Origin: Burkholderiaceae bacterium
GTDB taxonomy: Bacteria > Pseudomonadota > Gammaproteobacteria > Burkholderiales > Burkholderiaceae_B
Direction of reading: 5' to 3'
DNA: 64,000 bases
Assembly (NCBI GenBank): GCA_023653055.1
Contig: JAMNXR010000001.1
Span: 266,921-330,920, forward strand
Shown here: positions 16,149 through 25,069 of the stretch, piece after piece
Position numbering within the stretch: position 1 is the stretch's first letter
Layout: each line of letters starts with the position of its first letter
Translations under genes and position numbers: made by a program
Notes under the pieces: generated by a model
The model's database searches: none
Told to the model about the DNA's origin: nothing
The model's input: only the letters and a program-made list of their open reading frames with translations

Positions 16149-16874
16149 ATGAGCGATGCACTCTTTACCTATTGGGTGGGAATGGATATCCCCGCTGATA
16201 CAAGCGCTGCAGATGTAGCCGACTTTAATCGTTTTTATAGCAACACGCATCGACCAGAGGTCTTGGCAAGTAATCCTGGTTTTCTGCGCGGACGCCGTTA
16301 CGAGCTTGCCCAAGATGATCCTCGCGGGCCGCGAGGCCCACGATTTCTGGCGGCTTATGACATAGAAAGCGAGGAGGCAGCATTACTCTATATTTCTCGT
16401 AATGATGGTCCTGCCAGTGGCCGTCCTGTATACAGTGACGGCCCAAGCGCTTGGCAGCATCGCCAGACAAAATGGCGTCTCATGTGGCGTCATTTGTTAA
16501 ATAACCCTGCAGCATTGAAAGTGTCTGCATCGCCTTACATGTATCTGGTCGGGATGAGTGAAGCGGCGGGATCAAGTGCAGCAGAGGTTGTTCAATTCAA
16601 CGAGTTTTATAACCAGACGCACGTGCCTGAAGTGCTGGCCGGATATGGCTTTGTGAGTGGTGCACGCTATTCCTGTATGCGTGAGTTTATGCATCCTGCG
16701 CTAGGGGTGCCAAATTATGTTGCGATGTATGGCATTGCAGATGAGGCGCGTGCACAGGCGTTCATGCAATCGAGATTAAAAGCGGACCCGTCGGGCAATA
16801 CATTCTCTTCGGGTCCCCCTTCTTGGGAAAATCGCGACACCAAGTGGCGCTTAACCTATCGACAAGTCGAATAA
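16149..16874 (+). CDS. Tandem-duplicated dimeric alpha-beta-barrel (DABB/EthD-like) protein
   Basis: About 241 residues starting at the ATG 16149 (AAGGA upstream; the frame opens earlier inside the DUF35 gene). Two homologous halves are seen: YWVGMDIP..DFNRFYSNTHRPEVLA and YLVGMSEA..QFNEFYNQTHVPEVLA, each followed by a Gly-Arg-Tyr strand and ending in W..R.TKWRL. Each half looks like a ferredoxin-like DABB unit with the FY..H.PE motif seen in EthD-like proteins. The duplication would let one chain form the barrel normally made by a dimer. DABB proteins include cyclases, isomerases, monooxygenases and dehydratases; the function here is unknown, but the location points to a step on the CoA pathway intermediate. 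Confidence 0.75.
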   Translation: MSDALFTYWVGMDIPADTSAADVADFNRFYSNTHRPEVLASNPGFLRGRRYELAQDDPRGPRGPRFLAAYDIESEEAALLYISRNDGPASGRPVYSDGPSAWQHRQTKWRLMWRHLLNNPAALKVSASPYMYLVGMSEAAGSSAAEVVQFNEFYNQTHVPEVLAGYGFVSGARYSCMREFMHPALGVPNYVAMYGIADEARAQAFMQSRLKADPSGNTFSSGPPSWENRDTKWRLTYRQVE

Positions 16875-16899
16875 CAAAAATATCAAGGAGACAAAAACA

Positions 16900-17799
16900 A
16901 TGATTTATTCACGCAATGTCGGTCGCGCAAAGATTTATAACGTGCTCGAGTATAGCGGTCCAACCCACGCTGCAGATTTTGTATTTCCTGAGCTCGACGT
17001 CAAAGAAATCAAGCCACACCTTTCGTGGCTCGCGCCACATCATTACAACATCCGTCTGGAACGCTTTATCGTTGCGATGCAGCTGTGGGTCATGCACATT
17101 GACGACAAAGTGATTGTGATCGACTTGGGCGTAGGTAATCACAAAAAACGTGCCTCTGAGCGCATGAACAATCTCAATACACTGACGCCGTTATGGTTGG
17201 CCGCAGCGGGCGCTGATCCAAAGTCTGTGACGCATGTGATCGTGACCCACTTTCATCCTGACCATGTGGGTTGGGGGACTCGAATGGATAATGGGCAATG
17301 GGTACCGATGTTTCCAAATGCGCGTCATTTAATGCCTAAAGTAGATTTTGAAAATGCCCATGCGGCTTATCTGAAAGGTGACAAGGGTGTCATTAGCGGA
17401 TCTTTTGAGGACAGCGTGCTTCCCTTGTATGAGGCCGGTTTAATCAATTTGATTGGCGATGGGGATGTTGTAGCTGGGTGTCTGGAAGCTGAGGCGATGC
17501 CTGGGCACACCCCGGGTTCCTTGCATTTTCGTCTCCAGTCTGAGGGCAAAGAGGCGATCTTTGCGGGTGATGTGATGCATAGCCCCTTACAAATTGCCAT
17601 GCCACATATCAATACTTGGATTGATGCGCACGCTGAGCAGGCGCGTACTTCGCGTGCTTTGTTCTTAAAGCGCGCAGCTGAGCGTAATGCATTAATTATG
17701 CCTGTTCATTTTGGTTGGCCACACTGTGGTTATGTCCGTGGTGATAGCGTCAAGGGTTATCGCTTTGAACCTGCTGAGCCAGACGCACGCGGTGAGTAG
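16900..17799 (+). CDS. Metallo-beta-lactamase-fold hydrolase
   Basis: 299 residues with the full set of metal ligands of the MBL superfamily: HFHPDH (117-122), histidine in MPGHTPGS (about 205), aspartate in FAGDVMH (about 223) and a C-terminal histidine in PVHFGWPHCG (about 271). It is therefore a binuclear metal hydrolase of the lactonase/thioesterase-like group rather than a beta-lactamase. AAGGAGACA precedes the ATG. Within this cluster it could open a lactone or hydrolyse a thioester of the pathway. No signal peptide is seen, so it is cytoplasmic. Confidence 0.9.
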   Translation: MIYSRNVGRAKIYNVLEYSGPTHAADFVFPELDVKEIKPHLSWLAPHHYNIRLERFIVAMQLWVMHIDDKVIVIDLGVGNHKKRASERMNNLNTLTPLWLAAAGADPKSVTHVIVTHFHPDHVGWGTRMDNGQWVPMFPNARHLMPKVDFENAHAAYLKGDKGVISGSFEDSVLPLYEAGLINLIGDGDVVAGCLEAEAMPGHTPGSLHFRLQSEGKEAIFAGDVMHSPLQIAMPHINTWIDAHAEQARTSRALFLKRAAERNALIMPVHFGWPHCGYVRGDSVKGYRFEPAEPDARGE

Positions 17800-17850
17800 A
17801 TCGTGATTTGATCGCAGTATCTTGCAACATATAAAAACGGAGACAAAATA

Positions 17851-18807
17851 ATGAATATTTTTTTACGTTGTTTGGCACTGATTTTCGCGTGTGTATCGCA
17901 AATTGCAGCAGCACAGCCTTATCCCAATAAACCCGTCAAGGTCATTATCACTTATCCAGTCGGTGGACCTGCAGACCAAATTGCAAGAGAGCTTGCGATT
18001 GGATTGACTCAAAATCTGGGTCAGTCCTTTGTCGTGGAAGCCAAGCCTGGTGCGAGTGGCTCAATAGGTACTGCTTTTGTGGCAAAGGCACCTGCTGATG
18101 GGTATACGCTGCTTGTTGGGGCGGGTGCGCCACAGACTGCTTTCCCCGTATTTAGTACAAAGTCACCTTATGACGGTATCACTGAATTCAGCCCAGTCCT
18201 CATGATCGTGGACGTGCCGAATGTGATGGTAGTAGCTCCACATATTAAAGCAAAGGACGTCAAAGAATTTATTGCGTTGGCCAAGACCAAGACGATGACG
18301 TATGCCTCAACCGGGACAGGAAGCTCTACGCATCTTGCGGGTGAGATTTTTCAACTCGAAACAAAAACTAAGCTGACGCACGTCCCTTACAAGGGTGCAG
18401 CGCCAGTGATGACCGATATGCTAGGTGGACATGTCGATGTTTCATTTTTGAATTTATCTGCAATGTTGCCGCATATTCAGTCGGGACGTTTACGCGCGAT
18501 TGGTTTGACCGCTGCATCACGCTCTAAGGCGCTGCCTGACGTTCCTACACTGACTGAATTAGGTATCAAGGACATTACGGGTTCTTGGTATGGATTGTTG
18601 GCTCCGGCCGGTACGTCTGAAGACGTTATCAGCACACTTTATAAAGCAGCCAATAAATATTTTTCCCAACCCGAGGTTCGTGCACGCATTGAGGCGGGAG
18701 GATCTGATCTCAAACTCTTGAATCCCCAGCAGTTTCGAGCTGCCATTATTCAAGAAAAAACAGAGCTCACCGAATTGAATAAGATTTTGAAATTACGGAT
18801 TGAGTAA
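17851..18807 (+). CDS. Bug/TctC-type solute receptor
   Basis: 318 residues with a cleavable signal peptide (about 1-22, ending AAAQ) and the family start YPNKPVKVIITYPVGGPADQIARELA. These periplasmic receptors bind carboxylates, usually via a loop near PGGxxD, here VGGPADQ. They serve tripartite tricarboxylate transporters, but most Bug genes, as here, have no TctAB next to them. A GGAGACAAAATA ribosome site precedes the ATG. Its place inside a CoA-catabolic operon suggests the ligand is the pathway substrate. Confidence 0.9.
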   Translation: MNIFLRCLALIFACVSQIAAAQPYPNKPVKVIITYPVGGPADQIARELAIGLTQNLGQSFVVEAKPGASGSIGTAFVAKAPADGYTLLVGAGAPQTAFPVFSTKSPYDGITEFSPVLMIVDVPNVMVVAPHIKAKDVKEFIALAKTKTMTYASTGTGSSTHLAGEIFQLETKTKLTHVPYKGAAPVMTDMLGGHVDVSFLNLSAMLPHIQSGRLRAIGLTAASRSKALPDVPTLTELGIKDITGSWYGLLAPAGTSEDVISTLYKAANKYFSQPEVRARIEAGGSDLKLLNPQQFRAAIIQEKTELTELNKILKLRIE

Positions 18808-18851
18808 GTATCTTTAGTTCTTGAAAATCTAAACCTTTAATAAAGAAGAAA

Positions 18852-20240
18852 ATGGATAAGGCAGTTGTTTCAGCTCAGCAGGCAATCGAAGACATCGCCA
18901 ATGGTGCCAGTGTTGCAATTTCCGGTTTTGGTTTGGCACACCGCTTTCCAAACACCTTGATTTTTGCCCTGCGCGATAAGGGAGTCCGTGATTTAACTGT
19001 AGTCTGTAATTCGCTTGGCGCACCGGGTGAAAAAGGGCAACTCCTTGTTGAAAATGATCAAGTTAAAAAAATCATTACCTCCTTTTCGATTCGCGCTGGC
19101 ATGGAAACGGAAGCAGAAAGACGGATTGCCGAAGGCACACTAGAGGTGGAGCTCGTACCCCAAGGTACGTTGGTTGAACGCTGCCGTGCAGGAGGCTCTG
19201 GGATCCCGGCTTTTTACACGCCAACCGGAATAGGGACTGATTTAGAAGCGGGTAAGGATATCCGTTACTTCAACGGCCAACCGTATTTGTTAGAGCATGC
19301 GATACAAGTTGACTATGCATTTTTAAGTGCGTATCGGGCAGATCGTGCGGGTAATGTTCAGTTTCGCGGTGGGAGTTCGAATTTCAACGCGAGCTTTGCC
19401 AAAGCCGCACGCATTGCTATTGTTGAAGTAGAGGAGATCCTTGAGGTGGGTGAGTTAGCGCCAGAGCTGATTCATCTCCCCGGCATCTTTATCGATCGTG
19501 TTGTAAAAATTACAGATCCTATCGATATCAATTCCTTGTCTCGTTCAGGTAAGCGCTCTGCAGACAGCGCGCGCTTATATAACGGCAAACCTGCTTTGAC
19601 TCGCAGTGGAATTGCTCAAAATGCCGCAAGCATCGTACGAAACAATTCTTATGTAAATTTGGGTGTTGGCATTCCCACGCTCGTCTCCAATTTCCTTGAA
19701 GGACGAGGCGTGTGGCTTCACGCTGAAAACGGGGTGCTGGGCTATGGTGGCATCGTGACAGGTGACGCTGTAGATCCAGATGTCTTTAATGCGGGCGGTC
19801 AATTTGTCGAAGCAATCCCAGGCACATCATTTTTTGAGAGCGTCACCTCATTCGAGATGGCGCGTGGGGGTCATATTGACACAGTGATTCTCGGTGCGTA
19901 TGAGGTGGATGCAGAGGCGAGTGTTTCGAACTGGAGTGTGACGGATGCAAAGCGCGGTGGTATTGGTGGCGCCATGGATCTCATCTCTGGTGATGTCGAG
20001 CTAATCATTGTGATGGAGCACGCTGATAGCAAGGGTCGTACCAAACTTCCATTGCGTTGCAAATACCCCCTCACTGGAAAACGTTGTGTGGATTGGCTTG
20101 TGACTGACCTTGCCGTTTTACATTGGGTCGGTGGACGCTTTGTCTTAGAAGCCATCGCGCCTGGATTTACGCCCGAGGAAATCAAAGCATTAGGAGACAT
20201 CCAGTTTGATGTTGCAGCAGATTTGAAAGTGATGATTTAA
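18852..20240 (+). CDS. Fused alpha-beta family I CoA-transferase
   Basis: 462 residues combining both subunits of a family I 3-oxoacid-type CoA-transferase. The alpha-like part covers about 1-235 (ISGFGLAHRFPNTLI; PTGIGTDLEAGKDIRYFNGQPY). The beta-like part follows after a linker (GIAQNAASIVRNNSYVNLGVGIPTL) and has the catalytic glutamate in AENGVLGYG near residue 295. Separate ScoA/ScoB subunits are the usual bacterial form, so this is a fused type. It would load CoA onto the imported acid from succinyl-CoA or acetyl-CoA. The stop codon overlaps that of the convergent IclR gene. Confidence 0.9.
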   Translation: MDKAVVSAQQAIEDIANGASVAISGFGLAHRFPNTLIFALRDKGVRDLTVVCNSLGAPGEKGQLLVENDQVKKIITSFSIRAGMETEAERRIAEGTLEVELVPQGTLVERCRAGGSGIPAFYTPTGIGTDLEAGKDIRYFNGQPYLLEHAIQVDYAFLSAYRADRAGNVQFRGGSSNFNASFAKAARIAIVEVEEILEVGELAPELIHLPGIFIDRVVKITDPIDINSLSRSGKRSADSARLYNGKPALTRSGIAQNAASIVRNNSYVNLGVGIPTLVSNFLEGRGVWLHAENGVLGYGGIVTGDAVDPDVFNAGGQFVEAIPGTSFFESVTSFEMARGGHIDTVILGAYEVDAEASVSNWSVTDAKRGGIGGAMDLISGDVELIIVMEHADSKGRTKLPLRCKYPLTGKRCVDWLVTDLAVLHWVGGRFVLEAIAPGFTPEEIKALGDIQFDVAADLKVMI

Positions 20241-21067
20241 AAATGCGCGTGATGTGCTTGGATCAACTTGTTTTTGAGACGATTGAGCTCAGGACCTAAG
20301 CGTTCCACCACGCGTTCAATATTTTCACTTGTCTGTATGCTCATATTCAGTATATGGATTGCTTGCGGCTCAATTGGAAGGGGAGTGGCCAGAGCAATCA
20401 CTTGTGGTTGCCAACTCGCAGCACACCATCCATTCAGCTCAACGGATTGAATGGATGTATTAATTTCCGGGCGTAGTGCTGACCAATCTCGTGTATGTTT
20501 TGACTTGAGTTGTGCAAGTTGAGCGCGTCTTTCCTCGAGCGTGAGCGTACTGAGATAAGCACGTCCCAACGAGGTCAAGGCCATAGGAACGCGTTGACCC
20601 GAGACCACTTGTCGCAGCGAGGAGCTTCCTGAAAACCTAAGTGTTTCAAGGTAAACCATTTCATCTCTATCTGCGATGGCGATTCCTGCATTAATTTTTA
20701 GACGTCTAGCCTCCGCGATCATGATTGGGCGTGCGACCTGAAGAAGAATGGAACCACTTCGCATGGCATGTGAAAGACTTAAAACGGCACCACCAAGGCT
20801 ATAACCATGGTGTTGGGGAGAATAAAAAAGAAACCCCGCCTTGAGCAATGTTCCTGTGAGTCGACTCACAGTGGATTTAGGCAGACCCGTCCGCTCTGCA
20901 ATTTCAGCGTTTCCCAACACGTCGCTACCAGGACGAAAAGCGCGCAAAATTTCAAGCCCTCTGAGTAGAGAGCGATTGGGATCGGACCGAGTTGGAACAT
21001 TTGGCATATATACAGCGTCTATATTGGGAAATAATTCCATTGGATGGAATTGTGCCATGGGCAACAA
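20237..21067 (-). CDS. IclR-family transcriptional regulator
   Basis: 276 residues from the first ATG; HTH at about 25-75 (RSLLRGLEILRAF, NAEIAERTGLPKSTVSRLTGTLLKAGF) and a GAF-like effector domain after it (FSGSSSLRQVVSGQRVPMALTSLGRAYLS). IclR proteins commonly control aromatic or acid catabolic operons. None of the four possible ATGs (21067, 21058, 21040, 21007) has a good ribosome site. An inverted repeat at 21033-21051 argues for 21007. It is divergent from the Bug receptor at 21131 and convergent with the CoA-transferase, so it sits between the two arms of the catabolic island and is the likely regulator of both. Confidence 0.9.
   Translation of the reverse strand: MLPMAQFHPMELFPNIDAVYMPNVPTRSDPNRSLLRGLEILRAFRPGSDVLGNAEIAERTGLPKSTVSRLTGTLLKAGFLFYSPQHHGYSLGGAVLSLSHAMRSGSILLQVARPIMIAEARRLKINAGIAIADRDEMVYLETLRFSGSSSLRQVVSGQRVPMALTSLGRAYLSTLTLEERRAQLAQLKSKHTRDWSALRPEINTSIQSVELNGWCAASWQPQVIALATPLPIEPQAIHILNMSIQTSENIERVVERLGPELNRLKNKLIQAHHAHF
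21033..21051. promoter_or_regulatory. Inverted repeat near IclR start, candidate autoregulatory operator
   Basis: Perfect 7-bp arms AATTCCA and TGGAATT separated by TTGGA. The half-site TGGAATT resembles the TGGAAAT half of the E. coli IclR operator, though here the halves point outward. It would be intragenic if translation starts at 21067 but upstream of the gene if translation starts at 21007. Confidence 0.4.
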
Positions 21068-21130
21068 TTATTCGATAGGACTAGACTAAAAGTGTGACAA
21101 GACCCTGGGTTAATTAAAAAGGAGACAAAT

Positions 21131-22123
21131 ATGTTGTCTACAGTTAAAGCAAATCTGAATCGACTGCTGGTCCTCTTGATGCTCGCCCCAAGCTTGGTGG
21201 CTATTTCTCCAGCAATGGCTCAGAGCAACACAACCGATCGTCCCATTAAAATAATTGTGCCTTTTTCTCCTGGCGGCGGTACGGATACCATTGCACGAAC
21301 ACTCAGCGCTGCAATGTCTCAAGACCTTGGGCAAACCGTCATCGTAGAAAATAAACCTGGTGCAGGCACCGTGATTGGTTCAGATGCTGTTGCAAAGAGC
21401 GCTCCGGATGGAACGACTATTTTGATCGCAACATTTGCGCATGCTGTCAATCCAAGTTTGCGCAGCAAATTACCGTTTGATACTGATAAAGCCTTTGACC
21501 CTGTAGTGCTGATCGGACGATCGCCTAACATTTTGGTGGTCCCAGCCAATAGTCCATACAAGTCTGTCAAGGAACTCGTGGCTGCGGCAAAAGCAGATCC
21601 TGGAAAGCTTACTTTTGCATCCCAAGGTGTCGGAACGTCAGCGCACTTAGCTGGGGAGCTTTTTAATTCGCTTGCGAATGTCAATATGACACATGTGCCA
21701 TACAAAGGCGCAGGGCCCGCACTCAATGATTTACTGGGTGGACAAGTCAACATGATGTTTGCAACGGCAACGGCTGCCGCGCCACTGATTGAAAGTGGTA
21801 AGGTGCGTGCCCTTGGGGTGACAACACCAGAGCGATCGCCTGTTCGACCAGAGGTACCCTCCATTGCCGAGGCGGGCGTACCAGGCTACGCAGCTGAGAG
21901 TTGGTATGGCTTCTTTGTTCCGGCAGGCACGCCAGCAGAGGTCGTTAAAAAGTTGAATGCTGCGACGGCTAAAGCTGCCCAATCAGACGTATTCCGCAAG
22001 CGTGTTGAGGGTGAAGGACTTGTGATCTCGGCAGGCACGCCCAAAGAATTGGCCGATTATGTGAGTGCGGAACAAAAGCGCTGGGCAGCCGTTGTAAAGG
22101 CCGCAAAGATTGAACCAAATTAA
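21131..22123 (+). CDS. Bug/TctC-type solute receptor
   Basis: 330 residues with a signal peptide (about 1-30, AMAQ) and the receptor opening RPIKIIVPFSPGGGTDTIARTLS, including the PGGGTD ligand loop. The two-lobed C-terminal half (RVEGEGLVISAGTPKELADYV) is complete. GGAGACA precedes the ATG. First gene of the second catabolic unit (21131-25069), divergent from the IclR gene. Compared with the receptor at 17851 it has the fuller PGGGTD loop; the two probably bind related carboxylates. Confidence 0.92.
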   Translation: MLSTVKANLNRLLVLLMLAPSLVAISPAMAQSNTTDRPIKIIVPFSPGGGTDTIARTLSAAMSQDLGQTVIVENKPGAGTVIGSDAVAKSAPDGTTILIATFAHAVNPSLRSKLPFDTDKAFDPVVLIGRSPNILVVPANSPYKSVKELVAAAKADPGKLTFASQGVGTSAHLAGELFNSLANVNMTHVPYKGAGPALNDLLGGQVNMMFATATAAAPLIESGKVRALGVTTPERSPVRPEVPSIAEAGVPGYAAESWYGFFVPAGTPAEVVKKLNAATAKAAQSDVFRKRVEGEGLVISAGTPKELADYVSAEQKRWAAVVKAAKIEPN

Positions 22124-22169
22124 GTTATTTCGATAAGCACCTACATCAAACCCTAATTTTGAGAGCAAC

Positions 22170-22964
22170 ATGAGTGAAACGATTGAATTAATTGTGACGG
22201 ACGGTATTGCGACGGTCTACCTAAATCGCCCCGAAAAACGTAACGCATTTAGCGATGACATGCGTGGTAAGTTTATTGATACGCTTGAGAGCATCGCGAC
22301 AGATCGCAGTATTCGTGCGATGGTTTTGACTGGTCGCGGTAAAGGTTTTTGTGCAGGGGGTGATGTTGCTGGAATGGAAAAGCGTATGCAAGCTCCCCAA
22401 GGCGAAGTCGGCATCAATGGTTGGGCACGACAGCAACGCGTGCATCATACGCAATCTCTGCTCTACACAATGCCTAAACCTACGATTGCGGCTGTCAATG
22501 GTGCAGCATCCGGACTGGGTGCAGATACTGCACTTGCTTGCGATTTTGTGATGGTGAGTCCAAGTGCAAACTTTGCATGGTCATACATCAATCGCGGCTT
22601 GATCCCCGATGGCGGTGGTATGTATTTTTTGCCGCGAAGAGTTGGTTTGCCTAAAGCAAAAGCTCTCATTTTTAGTGGTCGTAAGGTCGATGCACAAGAA
22701 GCGCTCGCGCTGGGTATCGCTGATCAAATGAGTACCGATGAGGAACTTGTTGCAGATGCGCAGGCCTGGGCGAAATCACTGGCTCAAGGTTCACCCACAG
22801 CACTGGCACTCAGCAAGACGATTCTCAATCAGACCTTTGAACTGACTTCGACGCAAGTATTTGCACAAGGCAGTCAGGCGCAAGGTATTTGTTATACAAG
22901 TAGCGAACACCGTGAGGCCGTGATGGCATTTCTTGAGCGCGCTGCTGCAGCAAAAAAGGCATGA
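22170..22964 (+). CDS. Enoyl-CoA hydratase/isomerase, PaaG-like
   Basis: 264 residues of the crotonase fold, oxyanion-hole strands at KGFCAGGD (near 65-72) and NGAASGLGAD (about 110-119). The two glutamates of classic hydratases are absent: the first is aspartate (GADTA) and the second, the QPE glutamate, is tyrosine (WSYI). Instead the protein has GLIPDGGGMYFLPR with the aspartate characteristic of PaaG-type isomerases. It probably catalyses isomerisation or C-O/C-C rearrangement of an acyl-CoA rather than simple hydration. The stop overlaps the start of the next gene (ATGA). Confidence 0.88.
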   Translation: MSETIELIVTDGIATVYLNRPEKRNAFSDDMRGKFIDTLESIATDRSIRAMVLTGRGKGFCAGGDVAGMEKRMQAPQGEVGINGWARQQRVHHTQSLLYTMPKPTIAAVNGAASGLGADTALACDFVMVSPSANFAWSYINRGLIPDGGGMYFLPRRVGLPKAKALIFSGRKVDAQEALALGIADQMSTDEELVADAQAWAKSLAQGSPTALALSKTILNQTFELTSTQVFAQGSQAQGICYTSSEHREAVMAFLERAAAAKKA

Positions 22965-25069
22965 GCGAAAAGATGGATTCGATTTCGAGACTGTTTCAAC
23001 CCCGTAGTGTTGCGGTAATCGGCGCCTCCGCTGATTCACGTAAAACGACGGGCCGCCCGATTACATATCTGATGAAGCATGGATATGCCGGAAAGGTGTA
23101 TCCGGTCAATCCAAAGGCGGATCGCATTGGCGATCTTCCTTGCTACGCGAGTATTGCTGATTTGCCTGAGGCACCCGACGTCGCCATCGTATTGCTAGGC
23201 GCCGCAAGAGCACATGAAGCGGTGCGTGAATTGGCCTCGCGTGGAACAGCCGCCGCAATCGTACTGGCAAGTGGTTTTGGTGAAACCGGTGAAGCTGGTG
23301 CGGCACGACAGGCAGCACTCATGAGCGCAACGGGTCAGATGCGGATACTCGGTCCGAATACCATCGGTTTGGTGAACTTGACGGATCGTATTATTTTGTC
23401 TGCGAGTGCCGCCCTTGAAATGGATGCGTTCGAAGCGGGCTCGGTCGGTCTCGTGTCACAGAGTGGCGGGATTCTTGGTTCAATCTTATCGCGCGGTGCC
23501 GCACGGGGCATAGGCTTTTCAAAACTGATCTCAACCAGTAATGAAGTCGATCTTGAGTTATCTGACTTTGTTGAATATCTAGCCAACGATCCTGCAACGC
23601 AGGTGATTGCTTTATACATAGAGACGATTCGCCATCCTGAGCGCTTTAGACGGGCGGTAGCCGTTGCGCGTGCAGCGGGCAAATCTGTTGTGGCTTACAA
23701 GGTAGGGCGCTCAGAAGCGGGCGCACGCGCGGCAATCTCCCATACTGGTGCGATGGCAGGCTCGGACAGAATGTATGACGCCTTCTTCAGGCAGATTGGT
23801 GTCATTCGCGCCGAGGAGTTTAATGATTTATTGGATCTTTGCTCTGCGCTCACGACCACCCGTATCCTAAAGGGCAAGCGCATTGCAGTCCTGACGTCGA
23901 CAGGTGGTGCCGGAACGTTAGTTGCAGATAGTCTAGGTGTATCGGGTTTCGAGACACCTCCTCCTGATTTAATGACAGCACAAGCCTTGCGTGATTTACA
24001 AAAGGGTGACGAAGCCGCGTTAGATAGAAATCCGATAGATGTCACGCTAGCCGGTCTTGACCCAGTATTGCTGCGCGGCATTATCCGGGCGGTCCTTGCG
24101 AGCCCCACGTATGATGCGCTGGTCGTAGTGGTGGGTTCCTCAAGCTTGGCGATGCCAGACTTGGTCGCAGATGCGATTCGAGATTGTTTGGGTGACTCAG
24201 ATAAGCCAATCTTGGCCTATGTCAGTCCTCATGCGCCAAATGTTGTGAAAGTTCTCGAAGGTCGTGGCGTTCCAGCCTTTTTAAATCCGGAGTCTTGCGC
24301 CATTGCATTTCAGGCGATGGAAACAGTTTCTCAATCATTGCCAACTTTTACGCCATTGCTCAAGGCACCAGAGCTGACTGCACTCGCGGCTCGTGAAGGT
24401 GCCTTAAATGAATATGAAGCGAGCCAGCTTTTTGGTCATTACGGCATTCACTGCGCTCAGACGCAAGTCGTCCATAGCGCACAAGAAGCCGTTGCCGCGG
24501 CACAAAAATTAACAGGCCCTGTCGTTTTGAAAGTATTGTCTTCTGACATCCTTCACAAATCAGAGGTCGGTGGTGTACGGTTAGGGTTGACGGCTGAATC
24601 GTTACTCAAGGCCTTTGATCAAATGGTGATGGATGTCAGAACCCATACTGGTCTCGATGCTAAGTCTTTCATCATTCAGCCGATGTTACGTGCACCGACA
24701 GAGTTGATTGTCGGTATGCATCGGGATCCTCTTGGCACTGCACTCATGGTCGGTATGGGCGGTATTACTGCTGAACTGATGAATGACAGTGTCTTGTGCT
24801 TGATGCCTCCCAATATGGTCGTATCAGAGGAGCAAGCGCGGAGTCTACTTCAGCAACTAAAGTCTTGGCCCATACTCGATGGCTATCGGGGCAAGCCAAA
24901 GCTAGATGTGGACGCAGTTGTTCAAGCGATTATTGGATTTTCAACGATGGTGGCTTCGTTGGGTGATCGGTTGCTTGAGGCGGAGATGAATCCATTGTTA
25001 GTCATGGAAGCAGGGCATTCGGCGGTAGCCGCCGATGCCGTGGTGATATTGGCATCTAAGGCAATTTGA
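22961..25069 (+). CDS. NDP-forming acyl-CoA synthetase (fused acetate-CoA ligase type)
   Basis: 702 residues in the order CoA-binding domain (about 1-130, RSVAVIGASADSRKTTGRP), succinyl-CoA-ligase-like domains with the phospho-histidine segment ISHTGAMAGSD (near 255-265), and a C-terminal ATP-grasp (about 480-702, GPVVLKVLSSDILHKSEVGGVRLGL). This is the fused ADP-forming acetate/acyl-CoA ligase architecture. It can either activate an acid with ATP and CoA or harvest ATP from an acyl-CoA. Starts 4 nt inside the crotonase gene. Ends in a 14-nt tail-to-tail overlap with the CapA-like gene. Confidence 0.93.
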   Translation: MSEKMDSISRLFQPRSVAVIGASADSRKTTGRPITYLMKHGYAGKVYPVNPKADRIGDLPCYASIADLPEAPDVAIVLLGAARAHEAVRELASRGTAAAIVLASGFGETGEAGAARQAALMSATGQMRILGPNTIGLVNLTDRIILSASAALEMDAFEAGSVGLVSQSGGILGSILSRGAARGIGFSKLISTSNEVDLELSDFVEYLANDPATQVIALYIETIRHPERFRRAVAVARAAGKSVVAYKVGRSEAGARAAISHTGAMAGSDRMYDAFFRQIGVIRAEEFNDLLDLCSALTTTRILKGKRIAVLTSTGGAGTLVADSLGVSGFETPPPDLMTAQALRDLQKGDEAALDRNPIDVTLAGLDPVLLRGIIRAVLASPTYDALVVVVGSSSLAMPDLVADAIRDCLGDSDKPILAYVSPHAPNVVKVLEGRGVPAFLNPESCAIAFQAMETVSQSLPTFTPLLKAPELTALAAREGALNEYEASQLFGHYGIHCAQTQVVHSAQEAVAAAQKLTGPVVLKVLSSDILHKSEVGGVRLGLTAESLLKAFDQMVMDVRTHTGLDAKSFIIQPMLRAPTELIVGMHRDPLGTALMVGMGGITAELMNDSVLCLMPPNMVVSEEQARSLLQQLKSWPILDGYRGKPKLDVDAVVQAIIGFSTMVASLGDRLLEAEMNPLLVMEAGHSAVAADAVVILASKAI

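Noticed and set aside
23335..24108. Long minus-strand open frames opposite the acyl-CoA synthetase
   Set aside because: They are shadows of a strongly supported coding gene, without ribosome sites or recognisable domains.
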